This document shows, in pieces, positions 34,486 through 43,833 of a DNA stretch of 47,132 nucleotides. Position 1 is the first letter of the stretch, and each line of letters begins with the position of its first letter. The position numbers and the translations under genes are program-made. The notes below the pieces were generated by a model. It worked only from the letters and a program-made list of their open reading frames with translations, was not told where the DNA came from and searched no databases. The DNA lies in NCBI GenBank assembly GCA_041745535.1, contig JBGTIS010000336.1, forward strand, positions 1-47,132, written 5' to 3'. This DNA is from JBGTIS01 sp041745535. GTDB lineage: Bacteria; Bacteroidota; Bacteroidia; Cytophagales; Cyclobacteriaceae.

Positions 34486-34707
34486 TAGGTTGATTAATGC
34501 TATTGAAGAAGCGAATTTACGGTAAAGTCTGTAAGATCGTTAACTATCTGAGGAAGATTAAAAGGGTATCAGAAACCAATGATCCTTTGCTCCTAATTCC
34601 TTTATCCATCTGTCTTTTGTTTCTAAGTGGTTGCAATTCTTTTTTTCTACAATATTTACTATTGTTTGAAGATTCTGAAAGAATGATAGTCCTCTTTATT
34701 TGAAAGT

Positions 34708-36990
34708 TTAATAATATAGATTACCTACTGTGTATTCACCTTCCGGTAATTCCTCAAATGATAGCGATAAAGAATCGGATATTTCCAGCACTGCCATGAT
34801 GGTTAACTGACCCTCTGCTTTTTTGTATAAAGTAGCAGTGGCTGTATATATCATTTGATTGGGAGTATTTACTTTTATGGCCAAAGTAAAATAGGGTTGC
34901 TGGTAATATAGATGCAATTTTTGGCTGGCTTCACTACCATTCCCAGCCTGGTCTTGAGCCGCGTCTGAAGGGATTTCAACAGAAATTTCACCAAATGCAT
35001 TGGGTATGATTTGAACAATGAAATTGGTACTGTCAGTTGTAACTAATTCAGACAGAGTTGCATTGCTTATTTGTATATTACTTGAAGAAAAACCTGTGAC
35101 GAGTTCACTAAACTTTATTGCCACAGAAAATGGTACAGTACTGCTGGTGTCGCTCTCTGAACTGCTTAATTTTACTGTAGGGCTTGTACCGTCATATTCA
35201 AAGGCAAAAATATTACTGGCCTGATTGGTAGTACCAACCTCATTGTAAGCAACTCCAACAGGTATTTCTAGGGCAACCTTACCATCAGCTATTGGGGCAA
35301 CTAAAGTAGTAAAGGTGAGGCTGTCTTCTGTTAGCAAACCGGAAATCACCCCATTGGTAATATTAATATCAGCAGGTTGGAAACCATACACAGTTTCACT
35401 AAAGGTGATACCAACCAACGGATCATTTGTTTTGGTGGAATCTCCGCTAATGGTAACACTGATTGGATTTCTAATGATTGCTGTTACCTCAATACCAAGG
35501 TTAAAAATATCGCTTTCATGGTTGCCATCGCTAACGGTAACAGGAACGGTTAGATTACCAACAAATCCTATATCAGGAATAATAAAGGAACTATCTACCG
35601 AATAATTTTCCCCTTCATGGATAATAAAAGTAAAATCATCTGGGAAGTTGCTGTCCGCATCGGTGACCAGTAAGTCATCTAAAGTCAACTCCAGTGGGGT
35701 TTCTTCCGGGGTAGAAAGGGTAGTGGTTGTACCGGTGATGATTGGTTTGTCATTAAAAATCAATCGTAAAACAAAAGAAGGATCCTGCTGATCTTTTAAT
35801 GTAAATTTCGAAACAATAAAAATAGTATTCGAGTCTGCAACAATAGGAATTATATTATTCCAAACTTTAGTAATTTCATTGGGTAATTTTGTATCAGGAT
35901 TAAAAGTACCCTCAGCATTTACAAAACTAAGATTATAAGAAAGCGGCCCTACCGAGCAGCCAACAAAACCATCACGAAAGGATTTAAAAGGACTTCCAGA
36001 AATGGAATAATCATCAGGAAAAGTACTATTAAAATTATCTGTAAATGACTGAATAACCTGACCATTATTTGATAGTTTGATCAATCGCCTTGCATCAACA
36101 CCATTGAACTGGATAAAATAACCTGTTAGCACTATATTATCGTTTTCAGTAACATTCATGTCGGTAATATTTGATGTGGGACCACTACCTATATTAAATG
36201 TCTGGTCAACCGATCCATCCCAATTCAATCTTACCATTCCATTAGCATCAATCCCATTCACTTTTGTAAATAATGAAGTATAGAGAATACCGGTTGATTG
36301 AATTTCTAAATCATTTATTGTGCTGAAATAATTCTTTTCCGGAATTTTAAATGATAATGATTGTGATAACCACACACAAGAATATCTGAACCCTGAAAAA
36401 TCGGCTTGATGAAGCTACTTTTAGCGTTGATGTGGTAAACTCAGTATCTATTGGTCCATTAGCATTTAATCTCACAATACCCGAATTAAAATGAACGCCA
36501 TTAAAGCTGTTGTTTTGATTGAAAGTGTTGTCAAGTGTAAAATCACTATTCAATCTAAATAATGAATTAGGAAAATTCTGGGCATAAATCATTGAGGCAG
36601 TAACTACTATCTTATCATCCTTCTGAATATTGACAGAGGTTATTTTTTTAATAGAATCACTTACACTTAAGATCTGGCCTGAACTACTGAGTTTCAAAAG
36701 TATAAAATCAGTAGAAACTATAATTTCTCCAGTGCTAAACAGATTAATATGGGTTATCGATCTGGAAGTATTCGGAGTAAAAGTAAAAGTTTCATCTAAG
36801 GTGCCATCTGAATTTAGGCGAATTAAATTGTTCACACGCTGATTTTCAAAAAACTGAATGTCACCGCTAACAAGAATTTTCCCATCGCTTTGAACTTTAA
36901 TAGAACTTATTTTAGCTGATGTGATAGGAATAGGTAACTGAAAGCTTGGATCAATTACCTGAGCAAATGAATAATTTATTATATAATTTA
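34708..36990 (-). pseudogene. Delta-60-repeat/Ig-like surface protein, frameshifted and lacking a clear start
   Basis: Two minus-strand frames (36347 to about 36990, and 34708-36417) together give one protein. The upstream part reads FAQVIDPSFQLPIPITSAK, SSIKVQSDGKILVSGD, RLNSDGTLDETFTF and RLNSDFTLDNTF. The downstream part continues with RLNWDGSVDQTFNIGSGP and IVLTGYFIQFNGVDARRLIKL; these are delta-60 beta-propeller-like repeats. Then come a cadherin-like segment and two Ig-like repeats (SVTISGDSTKTNDPLVGITFSE; KLSSSESDTSSTVPFSVAIKFS). The frame changes at about 36400-36425. At the 5' end the signal-peptide frame has no ATG before a stop at ~37008, while an ATG in another frame (MLFKLYNKLF) suggests a second shift. 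It was a secreted adhesin-like protein and is now probably inactive. Confidence 0.75.
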
Positions 36991-37126
36991 AATAACATAT
37001 TATATGCTATTTTTCTAGGCTTTACAAAGCTTAACAATTAATTTTTTGGCTGTTAGGAATAACCTCAGGATAAAATTCCTACTAAGGCAAATCAAAAATA
37101 AGAAGATCAAAAGCTTTCTATATACA

Positions 37127-38464
37127 TCAGCTACCCGCTCCTGCTTCGGCCAGTACCACAGCCCCGGTATTGGGGCGAGCCTGATACATTACATATGCTC
37201 CTTTTTCGTCCTGGTCCGGAGTAATTTGCGCTTCCTGATCCCCCAGATTAATGTTAACGGCTTTCCAGCCTGCCGGCACGTACGTTTTTAGGGTAAGGGG
37301 GATACTGTACAGGTTTTTGTCTAATGAATGCGTCAGATTTACCGTCACTTTATCATTCTCCTGGCTTGCCTGCACTTTAGCATCCATTCGCTCTCGCAGG
37401 TACTTGGTTACATCCTGGAAGGTGGCCACCCATAGCTGATCTTCCCGTGCTTTCATGTACTGAAAATATTCATCCAGTTTTTCGTGTGGTTCGGCTTCCC
37501 AGCCAATGCCATCCACGCCATGAAAAGTAAGCGCCAGCCATACGTGGTCGTAGGTTAACAAAGTATCTACCCACGATTTCATTAAATCAAGGGGAGTAGC
37601 GGTAAGCGGTCCCCTTTGCCATTGCACATATGGTTTGTCAGAGGCCCCGGGTGTCATCTCGCTCGCGCGATTGATTTCTTCCAGAAAAGGTTCCGGCATG
37701 CGGTTGCGCAGTGCCGGGTATATCTTATACGCATATTCCATTACTCTTTCATTTTCTGTTCCGTACGGACATTCGGCAGAGAACGTATAGGCCGGACCTA
37801 ATTGGTTCAATATCTCTTCTTTGCTCTTTTCAAGCTCATACAGCATATTTACTTCATCGAGTGCGGCCAGACGGGGATGTGTCACTGTATGACTGGCAAA
37901 TTCATGCCCCTGTTCGGCAAATGTTTTAATTTCCTCCCAGGTAATCTGATTGGGATTGGGAGCATCCTCTTTCTTAATTTTTATAGGTTTAAACTCTCCA
38001 TTCCTTACCTTTTTATAGGCTTCATCTATGAGTTGGTAGGCTGCTATAGTATCTCCCTGTTCGTATACTTGTCCGGCCTGGGTATGGTATTCCAAAGTAC
38101 CCTGATAGCCCAGAAACCCTACGGCGGAAGCCCGTTCAAAAAAGTTATCCTGATTGGTAGCCGTTTGGGCCGTTTCATTGATAATTTCCTGTACGGGTCT
38201 GCCGATAAATTTTCCCTGATACGTTGAACCAGGAATGTCGCCGGTGATGATAAAAAAAGTAGCAGGAAAATCCAGGCGGTTCATGATGGGCAACGCCTCC
38301 CTGAACTGATTGATGCTACCATCGTCGTAGGTAAGAGAAATAGCTGCTTTTTTCCCATATTGCCACTTGGCTATCTCGGTTTGCCCTACTGTACTTTCTT
38401 TTTCAGTACAGCTGGATATTAGAGAAATGAGGAGCAGGAAGAATAGAATTCTATGTGAAATCAT
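37127..38464 (-). CDS. Polysaccharide-deacetylase-like (CE4) lipoprotein
   Basis: This 445-aa predicted lipoprotein has signal LISSC with lipidated Cys19. A NodB/CE4 deacetylase domain follows: KAAISLTYDDGSINQFREAL (Asp47, Asp48, catalytic base and metal Asp), FPATFFIITG, and HEFASHTVTHPRLA with the His pair that coordinates the metal. VWLALTFHGVDGIGWEAEP lies in the later catalytic motif region. A C-terminal beta-rich segment (about 365-445) may bind carbohydrate. It probably removes acetyl groups from an external or cell-wall polysaccharide at the cell surface. The neighbouring DUF5916 gene is read in the same direction but 108 bp away. Confidence 0.9.
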   Translation of the reverse strand: MISHRILFFLLLISLISSCTEKESTVGQTEIAKWQYGKKAAISLTYDDGSINQFREALPIMNRLDFPATFFIITGDIPGSTYQGKFIGRPVQEIINETAQTATNQDNFFERASAVGFLGYQGTLEYHTQAGQVYEQGDTIAAYQLIDEAYKKVRNGEFKPIKIKKEDAPNPNQITWEEIKTFAEQGHEFASHTVTHPRLAALDEVNMLYELEKSKEEILNQLGPAYTFSAECPYGTENERVMEYAYKIYPALRNRMPEPFLEEINRASEMTPGASDKPYVQWQRGPLTATPLDLMKSWVDTLLTYDHVWLALTFHGVDGIGWEAEPHEKLDEYFQYMKAREDQLWVATFQDVTKYLRERMDAKVQASQENDKVTVNLTHSLDKNLYSIPLTLKTYVPAGWKAVNINLGDQEAQITPDQDEKGAYVMYQARPNTGAVVLAEAGAGS

Positions 38465-38572
38465 GGAGGCTTGTTTTGTTATTTCTGTTTTAAAATTTAA
38501 GTATAAGCAGATTATCCATTTTTTTCAAGTAAGCAGGTTTGAATCAAATTTAGCTTTTATTACAGGCACGCA

Positions 38573-40846
38573 TTATATGTTCAGCCAGTAAGTAAGTTTG
38601 AAAACCAGCGCCCGGTTCTTGCTGCTGAAATTCTCAGGAAAATAATTTTCCGTATACACAACAAAAAAATCGGAGGCAGGTTGATACCGCCACTGGAAAC
38701 GGGCATTAAGGTTCATGTTGTCCAGCAGATTGTTATATTGGATGTAGGTGGTCAGAAACAATTTGTCGGTAAATGTAAGGTCTACACGTGGGCCGATCAG
38801 AAACAGCTGCTCTTTTCCATATGCTTCAGCTAAATGCAGCCTGTTGTAGTCGATTAAGAGTGATATATTGCCATAGGGCTGGTAGCGCGCATTCAGTTGT
38901 CCGCTGATATTGATATTGCTGCCATTGTAAAATCCGCCGTAGGTACTGGCTAACAGAAAGTTAAATACCTGCCGCGAATCACTCTGGAAACTTGCTGTGA
39001 TCGTTTGCCAATCATAGATTTCGCCCGTAAGGAAACCGCGGTAGCGGGTTCGGTCGATCAGGTTGAAATCAGTCATTAAGCGTTGAAACACATAATTATA
39101 CTTTAGTCGCAGGATAGCCGTATTAGAAAAATTGACACTGTAGCCCAGGCCATAGTCTTTGTCAGCCAATGGTCCGCCAGGCACATACGTGTGGGTGAGT
39201 TCCACCACGGGGCCCATCCACACCACCGACCTGCTGTTCGGGTAGAACCGATAGTTGAATTCCCCCATATAGTTGATTTGTCCCGGATATACATTGTAAC
39301 TGGGTACATAACCAACTTCCGCGTTGAAATTCTTTCCTACAAAACCCGGTCGTAACCGAACATACACATGGCGGGTTGAATATTCTAAAAATGCCCCTCC
39401 CGACAGGTTTCCATTCTGATTAAAATCATCAAAGGATTGGGCAACGAAAAAGCTCCCATGCCATTTATTGTCGGTACTCAGCATCTCCAGGTCGGCAGCC
39501 AGCACACGGTTAAAGCGGTTAGGTTTCATCAACGGTGTACCATGCTCAGACACCCTCCGGAAAATGCTGGGATGAAAATAAGTAATGGTATCACCCACGC
39601 CCACCCCCAGGCTTGCTTTATTCACATAGGTGACAGCAAAACTGGACTGGCGCAAGAAATTCCGCTGCACAGTGGCCACTGTGAAGTTCTGCGCAGGCAG
39701 GCCAAGCGACAATTGTTCGCGGGTTTGCATATTAAGTACGCTGAGCCGCCAATTCTCATTCAATGAACCACTGAGCCGGGCTCCGTACAGAATAGGTACT
39801 TTCCGGAATAAGCCGCTGGCATCTCTTTCCAGGCCAATTCTTCGGGAAAAGAAGGGGCGTGCCACCGGCAATCCTGCCCTGCTGAAGAGGTCGCTGTTTT
39901 CCAGGAAAAACTGCCGTCGCTCGGGAAAGCGGAATTCAAAACGTGTAAGGTTGATAACCTGCTGGTCTACCTCCACCTGCGAAAAATCCGGATTGAGCGT
40001 CAGGTCCAGGTTCAGGGAAGGGGTGATGCCTATTTTGGCATCGAAGCCTGCCTGAAAATCGGACGTCTGGCTGGTGGGGCTGCTTTCGCTGTTCCGTGCT
40101 GTACTGCCTGACAGGTAGGGAATGAACGACATATTGAACTTGGCAGGGGGTACCGGGTCTTCCCATACCAGTTGTCCGGAATAAGCAAACATACCCGTTG
40201 AGTACTGTATGGGTGTGCGGATCCACGACGACCGGCTGTTTCGCTTTTTATCGTAGCGGTCAAAAAGAATGTTCCATTCTTTCAGCCCGCTTTTGTAGCG
40301 GAAGCTTTTGAAGGGAATGGCTACTTCGGCAATCCATTTATCGGGGTAACGCACCACCTTGGAATACCATTTATTATCCCAGTAGGAGTTAAAGGAATCA
40401 TTTCCGGCACCTCCACCCAGTACGATGCCATCGCGCTGTACCCCCGCCGGGGTAAGGGAAAAGAAAAAGCCATTCAGCCGATCATTGTAGGGCCCTATGT
40501 TGATGCCCACATTGTCATTCAGCAGAAATTCAAAATCACGGCGCAGAGAATTGATTACATCCGGACGGTTATCATCATAGCAAACAAAGGAAACGTAAAA
40601 GAACTCGTCGTTAAAAGTAACCCGGGCTTCTGTTTGAAACGGGGCTGGCATTGTATCTGTAGGATAATTCAGGTACCAGTTATCGGCTACCTGGGCCGTC
40701 TGCCAGTCCGCCTCATTCAGGATGCCATCCAGTACGATCTCGCTCTGGGCCTTACGAATCTTCAGCTTCATGCCCGGTTCATTTTGCGCTGCAAGTAGCT
40801 GCGGAATGAACACAAAAAAGAGTAATAATCTTTTGCAGCAGCGCAT
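38573..40846 (-). CDS. DUF5916 outer-membrane protein with N-terminal CBM9-like domain
   Basis: This is a 757-aa secreted protein. Its signal peptide (about 1-20) ends LLAAQ. A carbohydrate-binding family 9-like beta domain (about 28-215) starts EIVLDGILNEADWQTAQ and contains TEARVTFNDEFFYVSFVCYD and WIAEVAIPFKSFRY. The long C-terminal part (about 235-757) is the DUF5916 region with FNPDFSQVEVDQQVINLTRFE-like and PERRQFFLENSDLF motifs and many amphipathic strands, ending in an aromatic-rich YWLNI. This suggests an outer-membrane beta-barrel. Function is unknown; the CBM9-like domain hints at glycan binding. Confidence 0.9.
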   Translation of the reverse strand: MRCCKRLLLFFVFIPQLLAAQNEPGMKLKIRKAQSEIVLDGILNEADWQTAQVADNWYLNYPTDTMPAPFQTEARVTFNDEFFYVSFVCYDDNRPDVINSLRRDFEFLLNDNVGINIGPYNDRLNGFFFSLTPAGVQRDGIVLGGGAGNDSFNSYWDNKWYSKVVRYPDKWIAEVAIPFKSFRYKSGLKEWNILFDRYDKKRNSRSSWIRTPIQYSTGMFAYSGQLVWEDPVPPAKFNMSFIPYLSGSTARNSESSPTSQTSDFQAGFDAKIGITPSLNLDLTLNPDFSQVEVDQQVINLTRFEFRFPERRQFFLENSDLFSRAGLPVARPFFSRRIGLERDASGLFRKVPILYGARLSGSLNENWRLSVLNMQTREQLSLGLPAQNFTVATVQRNFLRQSSFAVTYVNKASLGVGVGDTITYFHPSIFRRVSEHGTPLMKPNRFNRVLAADLEMLSTDNKWHGSFFVAQSFDDFNQNGNLSGGAFLEYSTRHVYVRLRPGFVGKNFNAEVGYVPSYNVYPGQINYMGEFNYRFYPNSRSVVWMGPVVELTHTYVPGGPLADKDYGLGYSVNFSNTAILRLKYNYVFQRLMTDFNLIDRTRYRGFLTGEIYDWQTITASFQSDSRQVFNFLLASTYGGFYNGSNINISGQLNARYQPYGNISLLIDYNRLHLAEAYGKEQLFLIGPRVDLTFTDKLFLTTYIQYNNLLDNMNLNARFQWRYQPASDFFVVYTENYFPENFSSKNRALVFKLTYWLNI

Positions 40847-40930
40847 AGCTATTCGGTATGGATCAGCAAATGGAATCGGGATTTACTCAAATAATACAAC
40901 TATTTTGTCAGAAGGGCAAGTTCTTTGTGA

Positions 40931-40970
40931 AAAAAGCACCAATAGCGCTCGTTTGTAACGAGTGCTTTTT
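40931..40970. terminator. Bulged hairpin with T-tracts on both sides
   Basis: CTCGTT-TGT-AACGAG is a perfect 6-bp hairpin. Further out, AAAAAGCA (40931-40938) pairs with TGCTTTTT (40963-40970), leaving a ~9-nt bulge on one side. It could terminate in either direction, yet neither adjacent intact gene needs it: it lies upstream of the DUF5916 start. It may be a leftover or a dispersed hairpin element. Confidence 0.5.
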
Positions 40971-41013
40971 ATTTCTGAGCAGTTCAGTCTTATTTTTCTA
41001 TAATTTTCTGTTG

Positions 41014-41166
41014 ATGAACAGGATACTCAGTAAACAAAAATTTCAAAATTTACTCATAATACCCAATAATTTAACCCCTGGTAATTACAGGCTGCGGGTA
41101 AGTGGAAAAACTTTTGCCGGTGCGTTGCGGACGGGCCAATTAGAAGCAATACTAAAAGTAGCGTAA
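41014..41166 (+). CDS. Possible 50-aa ORF or gene remnant
   Basis: A 50-codon frame begins MNRILSKQKFQNLLIIPNN and continues LTPGNYRLRVSGKTFAGALR to a TAA. The LTPGNYRLRVSG phrase resembles the final strands of secreted Bacteroidota proteins, but the match is too short to assign. A well-formed plus-strand terminator lies 30 bp downstream, which suggests that a transcribed gene ends, or once ended, here. Confidence 0.3.
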   Translation: MNRILSKQKFQNLLIIPNNLTPGNYRLRVSGKTFAGALRTGQLEAILKVA

Positions 41167-41195
41167 AGTAGTATACAGTAGATTTTTCCTTCCAT

Positions 41196-41229
41196 AAGGC
41201 TTCGGTAATTATTGCCGGAGCCTTTTTTT
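41196..41229 (+). terminator. Intrinsic terminator without an intact upstream gene
   Basis: AAGGCTTCGG (41196-41205) pairs with CCGGAGCCTT (41215-41224), one pair being a T-G wobble, followed by T residues to 41229. No recognised gene precedes it on the plus strand apart from the 50-codon frame at 41014. Confidence 0.8.
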
Positions 41230-41296
41230 ATATCCCTTTCTCTCCACCCATTGTGCGGCAAAATTCTGCATAAAAAAGCCGCAAAGTAAGGTCGAA

Positions 41297-41450
41297 ACTT
41301 GCAGCTTACTTCGACAAAACAAGCAGTTTGCCACGACACAACATACAGTTTATCACGGCATAACAAGCAGTTTACTACGACACAACAAGTTGCATACTTC
41401 GATACAACAAGTTGCATACTTCGATACAACTTGCAGCATAACACGATAGA
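41297..41450. repeat. Degenerate tandem array, seven 22-bp units, upstream of cas8b
   Basis: Consecutive 22-bp units begin at 41297, 41319, 41341, 41363, 41385, 41407 and 41429. Units 5 and 6 are identical (ACAAGTTGCATACTTCGAT and ACA). The common frame is ACAAGCAGTTTAC-ACGACACA with variants; AC at the start, a central T/A-rich block and CGA/CGG near position 16-18 are conserved. There are no unique spacers, so it is not a CRISPR array. The 22-bp period does not keep a reading frame, so it is not a protein repeat. Confidence 0.85.
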
Positions 41451-41885
41451 ATAAAGTGCAAGTTATACTGACACATTGTGCTTGTCTCAGAAAGGTATCA
41501 GGTTTACGTATATTATCTTTTTATAAAAAGTAAGAAAAGATACCACCAATTATAGCTTACGAAATGCCTACCGTTAACTTATTTAGCGTATAAATGCGAA
41601 AAAACTAATAGATAAGGCTTTGCAATTACCTAAAACCCAACATTTATATCTGTTTTTGAAACTTGAAAGGCTCAATAATTGAGAACTTAAACCAAGTTAC
41701 AGTACTTTATAAGTAAAGATTGTATAGATCTAGGTATAAACAGAATGTTATAGGTATTAGTATTTTATTTTTCTACTAAGAATACTTATTTTTTGTTGTA
41801 ACTTTTACTTATAAGACATAAATTGTCGTTGAAAAGTTTTACAATTACTGCTAGTTCTTACTCTTATACTACAAAAAATTACAGA

Positions 41886-43814
41886 ATGTTAAATTCAATT
41901 CTTGATATAGGAAGACAAAAGAAAAAAGATATTGATGATTGGAGTGCTATTATAAGTAGACCTAAAGTAAAACAAAATAAGAAAAATTATTTACTTAATA
42001 TCTTATTCCACCTGGATGAACAAGATATTGTAATAAGTAAAGACAATTTATCAGAGTATGATCCTGAAAAAACAGGTATTAAGTTTTCTAATGTAAATAC
42101 TGAATTATGGGGCAGGCGGGGCGATCCATGGGCTGTATGTGTAGAGTTTCCAAAAAAGATACGGATACTGCAAAAGAGCATATTAGGCTATCCTGCGGAT
42201 TACTCTAGTAATTCTGGTTTATTTTTAAAAGCTATTGACTCCTATTTTAGTGAGGATCAAAGTCATAAAGAAAAAAAATTTTATAAAGCTCTCGGTCGGT
42301 GCTACAGTTTAAAAAATATTGAAAAAACTGAAAGAGATGAGGAAGATAAAGAAATTGTCATTCATTGTGAAGATAAATTAACAAAAGATTACATAGGTGG
42401 CAGACTCAAACTTAACAAAGATGAAGAAGTAGTATTGATCTCTATATTTATTTTAGATTCTTTTTTGGACATTACTCAACCAACTCCTTTATCTGCTTTG
42501 GAAGGGTATAAAGAAATAATTGAAAAAAGATTTCTATCAAATACGAAAGACAAACAGAAATCTGGATTATGTTACGTTACAGGCACTCCCTCTTCATCAT
42601 TAGTATCTCCTGACTTTGCTGACCGGGAAGATTTAAACAAAATCTTCGTTACTACTACCAAAAATTATGCATCCGGTTTTGATGACAAAAACTACTATCA
42701 AAACTATTCAATGGATGCAGATACCAGAAAATATCTCAAAATCGGTTCTGATTTTATCAGAGGTAAATTAGATGCTCCGAAGCTTTCTGTAAGAATAGCA
42801 GGTATCCTACATTATATTATTCCTCAATTTTTGAATAATGACAGCTTGGATACGGACTACTATCCCAAACTCCAACAAAATTCGGAATCGCTTTTTAGCA
42901 AACAGGAATATCTGGAGTTGACTGAAGCACTGGCTGATACAATTGAAATCCCAATGTATTGGATTAATTACATTGCTTATCAGTCAGATGGGAATAGTGT
43001 AAAGATTATCAACCACATTAAAGACGTAAATAAATTTCACCTGAACACGGTAATTGATGTGTTTTCTAAAACTGGTAAGGATTTTAAAGATTGGCTGGGA
43101 AGTGAAAGGGCGTTTAACCTACAAACTACCTATTATCAGATTCCGGTAAGGGAAAAGACTACAACCAATCAGGCGTTATCTATTTTTTCTTCTATTCTCG
43201 AGCAAAGAAAAATACGCAAAGAGATACTGATGGAGCATTTTACAGAGCTTGTGCTTTGCCACCGGTACGGTAGATATAAAGCTTATCAGAATATCAATGC
43301 ATATACCGAAAACTTTGATGTACAAATCCGGGATGCAGTATTTCATTATACTGCACTCATACAAGCCTTACGATCTTTAAACCTATTACAGCTTATGGAA
43401 GAAATACAAGTAACTGAAAATTTGGAGCCAATTGAAGAAACACTATCCGATTATCAGCAAAAGATTGAGAAGTTTTTTACTGATATGAATTACAATCAGG
43501 CTCAGAAAGCTCTATTCTACCTTGGAAGGGCATTAAACACGATTGCATATACACAATCAAGCAAGGGACATGATAAGAAGCCCGTGATGAACAAACTAAA
43601 TTACAATGGGATGGACAAAGATGATATTGTGAGGCTCAGATGCGATTTGGCAGAAAAAGCTAAACAATACAGTGTGGTACCAAAAACAGATTATAGCTTT
43701 TCCCACTTTTCAGAATATTTTGACTATAACCAGTGGAATACCAAACCAAAGGAAGCCCTGTTTTTTATACTTACCGGATATTCATTTGGCTTCACCAGAA
43801 AAAAAGAAGACTAA
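41886..43814 (+). CDS. cas8b: CRISPR-associated Cas8b (Csh1/TM1802-type), Cascade large subunit
   Basis: This 642-aa protein is the large subunit of the type I-B interference complex, which recognises the PAM and helps recruit Cas3. The identification rests on position (first of cas8b-cas7-cas5-cas3), length and TM1802/Csh1-like features. These include LCYVTGTPSSSLVSPDFADR (a cysteine site in the middle), FVTTTKNYASGFDD, MDADTRKYLKIGSDFI, and the helical C-terminal half with ALFYLGRALNTIAYTQSSKG and EALFFILTGYSFGFTRKK. The frame is open to a TTG at 41823, but the ATG at 41886 (MLNSILDIGRQKK) matches the family's usual start. The cas7 gene follows after 19 bp. Sequence divergence in this family is high. 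Confidence 0.88.
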   Translation: MLNSILDIGRQKKKDIDDWSAIISRPKVKQNKKNYLLNILFHLDEQDIVISKDNLSEYDPEKTGIKFSNVNTELWGRRGDPWAVCVEFPKKIRILQKSILGYPADYSSNSGLFLKAIDSYFSEDQSHKEKKFYKALGRCYSLKNIEKTERDEEDKEIVIHCEDKLTKDYIGGRLKLNKDEEVVLISIFILDSFLDITQPTPLSALEGYKEIIEKRFLSNTKDKQKSGLCYVTGTPSSSLVSPDFADREDLNKIFVTTTKNYASGFDDKNYYQNYSMDADTRKYLKIGSDFIRGKLDAPKLSVRIAGILHYIIPQFLNNDSLDTDYYPKLQQNSESLFSKQEYLELTEALADTIEIPMYWINYIAYQSDGNSVKIINHIKDVNKFHLNTVIDVFSKTGKDFKDWLGSERAFNLQTTYYQIPVREKTTTNQALSIFSSILEQRKIRKEILMEHFTELVLCHRYGRYKAYQNINAYTENFDVQIRDAVFHYTALIQALRSLNLLQLMEEIQVTENLEPIEETLSDYQQKIEKFFTDMNYNQAQKALFYLGRALNTIAYTQSSKGHDKKPVMNKLNYNGMDKDDIVRLRCDLAEKAKQYSVVPKTDYSFSHFSEYFDYNQWNTKPKEALFFILTGYSFGFTRKKED

Positions 43815-43833
43815 CCCATAAACCAAATTAGCT

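Larger units (their letters stand above)
40847..41885. other. 1-kb intergenic region with hairpins and the 22-bp repeat array, upstream of the cas operon
   Basis: This region separates the leftward DUF5916 gene from the rightward cas8b gene. It holds a hairpin (40931-40970), a possible 50-aa gene remnant (41014-41166) with its terminator (41196-41229) and the degenerate 22-bp repeats (41297-41450). After 41450 the sequence is AT-rich with no gene before cas8b, and must contain the cas promoter; no clear TTTG/TAnnTTTG pair was found. There is no cas6 here. Confidence 0.6.

Noticed and set aside
34497..34703. 68-codon plus-strand frame with a hydrophobic segment between Sua5 and the pseudogene
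   Set aside because: It has a hydrophobic run and a cysteine that mimic a lipobox, but the N-terminal 35 residues before it are atypical for a signal peptide and there is no supporting terminator or neighbour.
41085..41444. 119-codon minus-strand frame across the 22-bp repeats
   Set aside because: The 22-bp period is not a multiple of three, so the predicted peptide does not repeat. It is cysteine-rich and also crosses the terminator.
41297..41450. CRISPR array
   Set aside because: The 22-bp units follow each other directly with no unique spacers and are degenerate; a type I-B array would have ~30-bp repeats with ~35-bp spacers.
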